Of a stretch of DNA of 49,333 nt, positions 43,355 to 49,333 are shown piece by piece; position 1 is the stretch's first letter; each line of letters begins with the position of its first letter. Source of the DNA: CAZLIC01 sp964559535 (GTDB taxonomy: Bacteria; Pseudomonadota; Alphaproteobacteria; Rhodobacterales; Rhodobacteraceae); contig CAZLIC010000024.1 in NCBI GenBank assembly GCA_964559535.1, positions 1 through 49,333 on the forward strand, written 5' to 3'. The translations under genes were made by a program, and so were the position numbers. The notes below the pieces were generated by a model. It searched no databases. It saw only the letters and a list, made by a program, of their open reading frames with translations, and was not told the origin of the DNA.

Positions 43355-43379
43355 CACGATGGCGCAAGGACAGAACCGG

Positions 43380-44414
43380 ATGAAGGCCTTCCTGCTTCAC
43401 GGGGCCCAAGACCTGCGTGCCGCCGATCTGCCAAGGCCGGTGGCCGGACCCGGCGAGGTGGTTCTGGCGATGCGCCGTGCAGGCATCTGCGGGTCGGACA
43501 TCCACTATTTTTCGCACGGGTACATCGGCACCTTCGTTCCGAAACGTCCGTTCGTTCTGGGCCATGAATTTGCCGGTGAAATCGTCGCGGTGGGGGCGGG
43601 CGTGCCCGCTCCACGCCTTGGCGAACGGGTGGCCGTCGATCCTTCGATGCCCTGCGGCCAGTGCGAATTCTGCCGCGGCGGGCGCTACAACCTGTGCACC
43701 CGCATGCGGTTCTACGGCTCGGCCAGTTGCGACCCGCATATCGACGGCGGGTTCGAAGAGTTCATCCTGGCCCCCGCCGCCAATGCCTTTGCCGTGCCCG
43801 ATGTGCTGACCTGGGGCGAAGCCGCAATGACGGAGCCCCTGTCGGTTGCCGTCCATGCGGCACGGCGCGCCGGAAATCTGGCGGGCCGCACGGTGCTGGT
43901 CACCGGCGGCGGCACCATCGGCCAGCTGACCGCCCTTGTGGCACGGGTCTTCGGCGCTAGGATCGTGGCGCTCAGCGACACCCTGCCGGGCCGCCGCGCC
44001 CTTGCGGTTGAGCGTGGTGTCGATGCCGTGCTTGACGCCGCCGAGGCCGACTTTGCCCTGCAGGCGGAGGCTCTGGTCCCGGGCGGGTTCGACGTGGTGA
44101 TCGAGGCCGCAGGATCGGCGCGGGCCCTGGAACAGGGGCTGCACGCGGTTCGCCGTGGCGGCACCATCGTGCAGGTCGGCACCCTTCCCGCCGCGGTCAC
44201 GCTGCCGCTCAACGCCGTCATGGCACGCGAATTGACGATTGCCGGATCGTTCCGGTTTGCCAACGTCTTTGCAACGGCGCTTGCGCTGATGTCCTCGGGT
44301 CGGATTGACGTCAGGCCCCTGATCACCTCGGTCTTTCCGCTGGCCGAGGCCAACACCGCACTGCGCACCGCCGTCGAGGCCGTGGGCGGCATCAAGGTCC
44401 AGATCGAGCCGTAG
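43380..44414 (+). CDS. Zinc-dependent alcohol dehydrogenase, L-idonate 5-dehydrogenase-like
   Basis: 344 residues of the medium-chain family. Catalytic zinc residues are C37 (GICGSD) and H62-E63 (GHEFAG). The structural zinc loop has C92, C95, C98 and C106. The nucleotide fold starts VTGGGTIGQLTAL. It would oxidise a secondary hydroxyl of a sugar acid or polyol. ATG 43380 is chosen because AAGGA precedes it by nine bases and MKAFLLHG is a standard opening; ATG 43359 is possible. It follows the dehydratase by 25 bases. Confidence 0.88.
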   Translation: MKAFLLHGAQDLRAADLPRPVAGPGEVVLAMRRAGICGSDIHYFSHGYIGTFVPKRPFVLGHEFAGEIVAVGAGVPAPRLGERVAVDPSMPCGQCEFCRGGRYNLCTRMRFYGSASCDPHIDGGFEEFILAPAANAFAVPDVLTWGEAAMTEPLSVAVHAARRAGNLAGRTVLVTGGGTIGQLTALVARVFGARIVALSDTLPGRRALAVERGVDAVLDAAEADFALQAEALVPGGFDVVIEAAGSARALEQGLHAVRRGGTIVQVGTLPAAVTLPLNAVMARELTIAGSFRFANVFATALALMSSGRIDVRPLITSVFPLAEANTALRTAVEAVGGIKVQIEP

Positions 44415-44523
44415 GGCGCCATCGGGCAGGCGGTGAACCGTCAAGGAACTTTCACGGAACTGCAACGCCCCTGTTGTCCGTTTCCACCAGCGTTCCTGCG
44501 CAAACAACGCAGAGTACACACCC

Positions 44524-45342
44524 ATGACCACCCGACCGATCCTTGGCGCCGCACTTTGCCGCGCAAGCCTTGAACAGCATGTGGACTGGCTGCGCGAGGC
44601 CCCCCGCGATCTGGAACTGCAGCACTTTGTCGACGCCGAGGTGCTGGACGGCGACTGGTCGGGGCTTGCCGCCGAGGTGAACCGCCTGCTGGACGGGCAT
44701 CAGGGGCGCCGCGGCATCCACGGCCCGTTCTGGGGTTTCACCATTTCCTCCTACGACCCCGAAGTGCGCCGCATCGTTGCCCGCCGGATGGATCAGGCGC
44801 TGGACGTCTGCGCCGCCGTCAACGGCACCCATGTGGTGATCCATTCGCCGTTCTCGACCTGGGGCTACAACCATCGCGGCCTGTATCCCGGCGATACCGA
44901 GCGGATGCTGACTGCCGCCCGCGACACGCTGGCTGCGGCGCTGAAGCGTGCCGAGGACATGGGCGTGACCTTTGTTCTGGAGAACATCGAGGACATCGAA
45001 CCCACCGACCGCGCGGTGCTGTGCGAAGCCCTGGGATGGCAGGCGCTGGAACTGTCGGTCGATACCGGCCACGCCCACTACGCCCATGTCTCGACCGGGG
45101 CGCCGCCGGTTGACTTCTACATCCGCGCCGCCGGCCCCCGACTGGGCCACATCCACCTGCAGGACGCCGACGGCTTTGCCGACCGGCACTGGCAGATCGG
45201 GCACGGCACCATCCTGTGGCAATCCGTCTTCGCGGCCATCGCCCAGACCGGCGCCAACCCCCGGCTGATCCTTGAGCTGCGCGACAAGGCAGGCGTCATT
45301 CCTTCGGCCGCTTACCTGACATCGCTGGGTGTCGCCGAGTGA
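44524..45342 (+). CDS. Sugar phosphate isomerase/epimerase (xylose isomerase-like TIM barrel)
   Basis: 272 residues. The metal-site pattern of the AP-endonuclease-2 family is visible: HGPFWGF, THVVIHSPF, FVLENIED, ELSVDTGHAHYAH, LGHIHLQDADGFADRHWQIG with HGTILW, and LILELRD. Members isomerise or epimerise sugars, or act on inositol-like substrates. It lies about 110 bases after the dehydrogenase and overlaps the next gene by GTGA. Its substrate is unknown. Confidence 0.85.
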   Translation: MTTRPILGAALCRASLEQHVDWLREAPRDLELQHFVDAEVLDGDWSGLAAEVNRLLDGHQGRRGIHGPFWGFTISSYDPEVRRIVARRMDQALDVCAAVNGTHVVIHSPFSTWGYNHRGLYPGDTERMLTAARDTLAAALKRAEDMGVTFVLENIEDIEPTDRAVLCEALGWQALELSVDTGHAHYAHVSTGAPPVDFYIRAAGPRLGHIHLQDADGFADRHWQIGHGTILWQSVFAAIAQTGANPRLILELRDKAGVIPSAAYLTSLGVAE

Positions 45343-46142
45343 GCCCGCTGAAGTTCGTCGTCCTGTCGGACCTTCACCTTGCCGCGCCGGGCGTTCCCGT
45401 CAACGGCCTGGATACCGGCGCCCGCACGGCCGGGGCGCTGGAGGTGATCCTGCGCGACCATGCAGACGCCGCCTTTGTCCTGTTGGCCGGAGATCTGGCC
45501 GACCAGGGCGAGGTCGCGGCCTACCACCACCTGCACGGGCTTCTGGCCCGGCTGCCCATGCCGGTGCACATCACACTTGGGAACCACGATGACCGTGCGG
45601 CCTTCCTGACGGTCTTCGGAGAAGGGCGGGACGATCCGCAGGGTCGCGTGTCCGCCACGATCGACGCAGCGGGCCATCGGATCATCCTGCTGGATACCAC
45701 GGAACCCGGCCTTGTGGGCGGGCGGCTGTGCCAGGGGCGGCTGGAATGGCTGGCCGCCCGGCTGGACGAGGCGGCGGACCGGCCGGTCATCATCGTTCAG
45801 CACCACCACGCAAACCCGCTGTTCCTGCCGGTCGACAGGATCATCCTGGAAAACGCCGACGACTACCTTGCCGTCCTGAAGCGCCACCCCGACGTCCGCC
45901 AGGTCATTGCCGGGCATGTGCACCTGCCCACCGCGGCCCTGTGGAAGGGCATTCCGATGACGACGCTGGCCGGGTCGCACTATTCCGTCTCGCCGCATGT
46001 GCCGGGCGTGCCCGGTGACCAGCGACAGCTGGAAGGACCGGCAGAGATGGCCGTCGTGCTGGTTTGCGATGATGGCGTCACCGTGCATTTCCAGGACCAC
46101 GGCGAACGCCATCTGACCCTCGCGCCCGGTCTGTTCCACTAG
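45339..46142 (+). CDS. GpdQ/CpdA-like metallophosphoesterase
   Basis: 267 residues with the two-metal calcineurin-like core in order: LSDLHLA (Asp10, His12), LAGDLADQG, LGNHDDRAAF, VQHHHANPLF and GHVH. Size and GNHDD resemble glycerophosphodiesterase GpdQ and class III cyclic nucleotide phosphodiesterases. The GTG start 45339 overlaps the previous stop. The ugp importer begins next, so hydrolysis of imported glycerophosphodiesters is a reasonable inference. Confidence 0.85.
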   Translation: MSPLKFVVLSDLHLAAPGVPVNGLDTGARTAGALEVILRDHADAAFVLLAGDLADQGEVAAYHHLHGLLARLPMPVHITLGNHDDRAAFLTVFGEGRDDPQGRVSATIDAAGHRIILLDTTEPGLVGGRLCQGRLEWLAARLDEAADRPVIIVQHHHANPLFLPVDRIILENADDYLAVLKRHPDVRQVIAGHVHLPTAALWKGIPMTTLAGSHYSVSPHVPGVPGDQRQLEGPAEMAVVLVCDDGVTVHFQDHGERHLTLAPGLFH

Positions 46143-46251
46143 ACCTCGCGCGCAAACATTGGCCTGCCGCAGCCTGCCGACCCCAATCGGCCGGAAGGGT
46201 GACTGCGCATGTGCAAGCATATGTTTTCCAAAACAAATTAATTCGAATGTG

Positions 46252-46281
46252 TTGTCAATCCGTCATCGAATCCCCGCATAA
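46252..46281 (+). promoter_or_regulatory. Putative promoter of ugpB
   Basis: TTGTCA at 46252-46257 and GCATAA at 46276-46281 are spaced by 18 bases in an AT-rich part of the 182-base gap. Two GTCA words eight bases apart do not fit the 11-base Pho-box period, so I do not call a Pho box here. Confidence 0.35.
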
Positions 46282-46324
46282 GGCCGCGTGTTGCATCAAT
46301 CGCAGCCCCCAAACGGAGACAGGG

Positions 46325-47653
46325 ATGATGACCCAGAAACTTGCGATCGCCGCGCTTGCGCTGGCCGCTGCCACCGGCGCAGCCCATGCCGAGAAAGCCA
46401 AATTCGAATACTGGTACGGCCTGACCGGCGACCTTGGCGCCGTCGTTGCCGAAACCTGCAACCGCTTCAACGCCAGTCAGGACCAGTTCGAAGCGGTCTG
46501 CGTGGGCCAGGACGGCTATGAGAAGGCAGTGCAGAACACCATCGCCGCGTTCCGCGCGCAGAAGCACCCGACGCTGCTGCAGGCCTTCGACGCCGGCACC
46601 GCCGACCTGATGCTCTCGGGCGAGTTCTACCCGGTGACCAAGCTGATGGCCGACACCGGCGTGGCCATCGACTGGTCCGACTACTTTCCCGGCATCGCCA
46701 ACTACTACTCGTCGAAGTCGGGCGAATTCTTCTCGATGCCCTGGAACTCGTCGACCCCGGTGTACTATTTCAACAAGGACCACTTCGCCAAGGCCGGCCT
46801 GACCGAAGGCCCGGTGACCTGGGAAGGCATGGAAACTGCGATGAAGGCGCTGAAGGACAGCGGGCAGGCCTGCGGGCTGGCCTATGCGCCGTCCTCGTGG
46901 ATCGACCTCGAGCAGTTCTCGATGGCGCACAACGTGCCGGTCGCCTCGAACAACAACGGCTATGACGGGCTGGACAGCGAACTGCTGTTCAACACCACCC
47001 TGCACGTCAAGCACATGGAAAACATCCAGCGCTGGCTGGGCGAAGGCCTTGCCATGCTGCGCACGGCGGCCGCCGGCAAGACCGCCCGCGACAGCTTTGT
47101 CGAAGGCGAATGCTCGATCTTCTTCTCGTCGATCGCCGACCACAACACCGTCCACAAACTGAAGCCCGGCTTCGCCTGGGACGTGCAGATCATCCCGACC
47201 TACGAGGGTGTCGAGCGCAAGAACACCGTCGTCGGCGGCGCCTCGCTGTGGGTTCTGTCGGGCAAGTCGGATGACGAATACAAGGCTGCCGCGGCCTACC
47301 TGGCCTTCCTGGCGACCAAGCCGGAACAGCAGTTCCTGCTGGAAAACTCGGGCTACATCCCGGTCACGAAGTCGACCTACGAGGCGCTGAAGGCCGAAGG
47401 CTTCTATGCCAAGGAACCCTTCATCAACCGCGACATCGCCATGAAGTCGCTGACCTGGTCCGAGCCCACCGAACTGACCCGCGGCATCCGCCTGGGCAGC
47501 TTCATCCAGATCCGTGCCGAGTGGATGGCCGAAGTCGAGGCCGCGCTGGCCGGGCAGAAGACGATGAAAGAAGCGCTGGATACCGCCGTTGCCCGCGGCA
47601 ACGACCATCTGAAGCGCTTTGCCCAGACCTATGCGGGCAAGTCCTTCCCCTGA
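46325..47653 (+). CDS. ugpB: sn-glycerol-3-phosphate ABC transporter, binding protein
   Basis: 442 residues with a signal peptide (MMTQKLAIAALALAAATGAA, then HAEKA). The mature part begins FEYWYGLTGDLGAVVAETCN and has FNASQDQFEAVCVGQDGYEK, PWNSSTPVYYFNKDHF and GGASLWVLSG, matching UgpB. It captures glycerol 3-phosphate or glycerophosphodiesters in the periplasm. ATG 46325 follows GGAGACAGGG; the frame is open farther upstream without a signal sequence. A terminator-like hairpin separates it from ugpA. Confidence 0.93.
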   Translation: MMTQKLAIAALALAAATGAAHAEKAKFEYWYGLTGDLGAVVAETCNRFNASQDQFEAVCVGQDGYEKAVQNTIAAFRAQKHPTLLQAFDAGTADLMLSGEFYPVTKLMADTGVAIDWSDYFPGIANYYSSKSGEFFSMPWNSSTPVYYFNKDHFAKAGLTEGPVTWEGMETAMKALKDSGQACGLAYAPSSWIDLEQFSMAHNVPVASNNNGYDGLDSELLFNTTLHVKHMENIQRWLGEGLAMLRTAAAGKTARDSFVEGECSIFFSSIADHNTVHKLKPGFAWDVQIIPTYEGVERKNTVVGGASLWVLSGKSDDEYKAAAAYLAFLATKPEQQFLLENSGYIPVTKSTYEALKAEGFYAKEPFINRDIAMKSLTWSEPTELTRGIRLGSFIQIRAEWMAEVEAALAGQKTMKEALDTAVARGNDHLKRFAQTYAGKSFP

Positions 47654-47664
47654 GCCTGATCCAC

Positions 47665-47700
47665 GGGGCGCGGTCTTTCGGGGCCGCGCCCCAACCTTTT
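47665..47700 (+). terminator. Intra-operon hairpin after ugpB
   Basis: Nine-base arms GGGGCGCGG (47665-47673) and CCGCGCCCC (47684-47692) are followed by AACCTTTT. It lies between the ugpB stop and the ugpA start, the same position as the hairpins after phnD and after the CUT2 binding-protein gene. Confidence 0.6.
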
Positions 47701-47712
47701 CCGGGGAACGCC

Positions 47713-48594
47713 ATGCGCCGCGCCTACTTCAAGTTCAGCTGGATCGCCGCCGCCCTGCTGGCACCACAACTGCTGATCATCTTCGTGTTCTTCTACTGGC
47801 CCTCGGTGCAGGCACTGTACTGGGCCTTCACGCTGGAACAGCCATGGGGCGGCGGCAACACCTGGGTCGGATTCGACAATTTCCGAAAGATCCTGGCCGA
47901 TTCCTACTACTGGGGCTCGGTCCGCGTGTCGGTGATCTATGCCCTGGCGACCACGGTTCTGGCCATGGGCATGGCGCTGACCCTTGCCGTCTTCGTTGAC
48001 CGCCAGCTTGCAGGCTACAAGGCCTACCGCGTGGCGATCATCTGGCCCTATGCCGTTGCGGCCCCGGCCGTCGGTCTGGCATTCCAGTTCGTGTTCAACC
48101 CCGGCGCAGGCATCTTCAGCTACATCAACACCATTTCCCCCGGCTGGTGGGACCTGTCGAAGTACCCTTGGCAGGCCATAACCGCCATCGTGATTGCCGG
48201 TGCGTGGAAACAAGTGGCCTACAGCTTCGTCTTCTTCCTTGCCGCCCTGCAGTCGATCCCCCGCAGCCTGACCGAGGCCGCCGCGATGGACGGTGCCCGC
48301 CCCCTGCGCCGGATGATCGACCTGCAGCTGCCGCTGCTGACCCCCACGTTCTTCTTCCTCCTGGTCATCAACATCACCGACAGCTTCACCGACAGCTTCG
48401 GCATCGTCGACACGCTGACGGGCGGCGGGCCGTTCCGCGCGACCGACCTGATGGTCTACAAGATCTATTCCGACGGTTTCCGCAGCCTCGACTATTCAGG
48501 CGCGGCCGCCCAATCCATCATCCTGATGCTTCTCGTCATGGCGCTCACCTTCGTGCAGTTCCGCTATGTCGAGCGGCGCGTGCACTACACCTGA
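47713..48594 (+). CDS. ugpA: sn-glycerol-3-phosphate ABC transporter permease UgpA
   Basis: 293 residues, six transmembrane helices. It starts MRRAYFKFSWIAAALLAPQL and has the coupling motif EAAAMDGARPLRRMIDLQLP, which docks the ATPase. GGGPFRATDLMVYKIYSDGF and FVERR-like RYVERRVHYT near the end are typical of UgpA. ATG 47713 is preferred over the open frame upstream. It is followed ten bases later by ugpE. Confidence 0.94.
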   Translation: MRRAYFKFSWIAAALLAPQLLIIFVFFYWPSVQALYWAFTLEQPWGGGNTWVGFDNFRKILADSYYWGSVRVSVIYALATTVLAMGMALTLAVFVDRQLAGYKAYRVAIIWPYAVAAPAVGLAFQFVFNPGAGIFSYINTISPGWWDLSKYPWQAITAIVIAGAWKQVAYSFVFFLAALQSIPRSLTEAAAMDGARPLRRMIDLQLPLLTPTFFFLLVINITDSFTDSFGIVDTLTGGGPFRATDLMVYKIYSDGFRSLDYSGAAAQSIILMLLVMALTFVQFRYVERRVHYT

Positions 48595-48604
48595 GGGCAG
48601 GCCC

Positions 48605-49333
48605 ATGATCGAACGCACGCCCATCCTGAACATCGTGACCCACGCGATCCTGATTTTCGGTCTGGTCCTGATCCTGGTGCCGATCTGGCTGGCCCTTGTC
48701 GGCGCCACCCTGACGCTGCAAGAGGTGAACAGCGCCCCGGTCGAGCTTTGGCCCGGCGACCAGTTCCTGGTGAACCTGCGCGAGGCATGGGCGCTGTCGG
48801 ACTTCGGCCAGAAGTTCGTGAACACGCTGATCGTCGCCACCGGGGTTGTCGTCGGCAAGATCACGCTGGCCTGCATCACCGCCTTTGCGCTGGTGTTCTT
48901 CAACTTCCGCGGCCGGATGCTGATTTTCTGGATGATCTTCATCACCCTGATGCTGCCGCTTGAGGTCCGCATCGTCCCGACCTATGCCGTCGCCGCCAAC
49001 GCCCTGTCGCCGTTCCAGACCATCCTGGATGCAACCGGCATCAGCTGGCTGATCAGCACCGTCTCGGGCATCGAGGTGGCATTGGAGTGGAACCTTCTCA
49101 ACTCCTACACCGGCCTGATCCTGCCCCTTGTCGCCACCGCCACCGGCACTTTCCTGTACCGCCAGTTCTTCCTCACCATCCCGGACGAACTGGTCGAGGC
49201 CGCGCGGATGGACGGCGCGGGGCCGCTGCGCTTTCTGTGGGACATGCTGATCCCGTTGTCCAAGACCAACATCGCGGCGCTTGCCACCATCATGTTCGTC
49301 TATGCCTGGAACCAGTACCTCTGGCCGCTTCTC
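48605..49333 (+). CDS. ugpE: sn-glycerol-3-phosphate ABC transporter permease UgpE, cut by window end
   Basis: The first 243 codons of UgpE (normally about 280 residues); the frame is still open at the right edge. It starts MIERTPILNIVTHAILIFGL and has the motif EAARMDGAGPLRFLWDMLIP and FVYAWNQYLWPLL, typical of UgpE. No defect is seen. The ATPase gene ugpC presumably lies beyond the window. Confidence 0.94.
   Translation, partial: MIERTPILNIVTHAILIFGLVLILVPIWLALVGATLTLQEVNSAPVELWPGDQFLVNLREAWALSDFGQKFVNTLIVATGVVVGKITLACITAFALVFFNFRGRMLIFWMIFITLMLPLEVRIVPTYAVAANALSPFQTILDATGISWLISTVSGIEVALEWNLLNSYTGLILPLVATATGTFLYRQFFLTIPDELVEAARMDGAGPLRFLWDMLIPLSKTNIAALATIMFVYAWNQYLWPLL

Noticed and set aside
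46251..46266. Pho box before ugpB
   Set aside because: Two GTCA words are eight bases apart; the Pho-box period is eleven.

Overview
The window is about 49 kb of high-GC, densely coding bacterial chromosome. The gene families and their order point to an alphaproteobacterium of the Rhodobacterales (Rhodobacter, Gemmobacter or Tabrizicola type): lepB-rnc-era and rsh-rpoZ neighbourhoods, DUF1491, a long-form second PhnE, and a complete C-P lyase operon. This is judged from remembered family sequences, not from a search. I found no rRNA, tRNA, CRISPR array, phage or complete insertion sequence.

Layout. (1) 1-2711: the tail of an unrecognised gene, then gyrB. (2) 2749-14550: a phosphonate locus. 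phnC-phnD-phnE1-phnE2 (import) lie behind a Pho-box-like triple repeat, followed by a hexapeptide acyltransferase gene. phnF-phnM run leftward and phnG-H-I-[DUF559]-J-K-L rightward. Together these bind and import phosphonates, couple them to a nucleoside triphosphate (PhnGHIL), remove pyrophosphate (PhnM) and break the C-P bond (PhnJ). A degenerate DUF559 endonuclease-like gene and a 39-bp inverted-repeat pair sit between phnI and phnJ without breaking the stop/start overlaps. (3) 14569-24281, minus strand: housekeeping genes (DUF1491, era, UDP-glucose dehydrogenase, rnc, lepB, acpS, pdxJ, DUF2062, rsh, rpoZ, folK). (4) 24418-28469, plus strand: NYN-domain protein, ispH, DUF3429, rnhA, a TRIC/UPF0126 channel and a TetR-like regulator.

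(5) 28473-35427, minus strand: a small GlsB/YeaQ-type membrane protein; then a three-gene unit that I cannot assign to any described system; then an EamA/DMT exporter. In transcription order the unit is a 428-residue protein with a 4-residue (12-bp) tandem repeat, a 1226-residue protein with about five repeats of about 110 residues and regularly placed cysteines plus a nuclease-like C-terminus (HIVERHT), and a 160-residue protein in the immunity-gene position. This is the best candidate for a new system, probably a polymorphic toxin/immunity cassette.

(6) 35797-46142: a sugar or sugar-acid catabolic locus with a GntR/FCD regulator, a RhaU-type mutarotase, a CUT2 ABC importer, an enolase-superfamily dehydratase, an L-idonate-dehydrogenase-like enzyme, a xylose-isomerase-like TIM barrel protein and a GpdQ-like metallophosphoesterase. 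Two nearly identical 17-bp sites lie before its two starts, on opposite strands. (7) 46325-49333: ugpB-ugpA-ugpE (sn-glycerol-3-phosphate or glycerophosphodiester import), with ugpE cut by the window end. In all three ABC importers the binding-protein gene is followed by a GC-rich hairpin before the next gene, which would lower permease expression relative to the binding protein.
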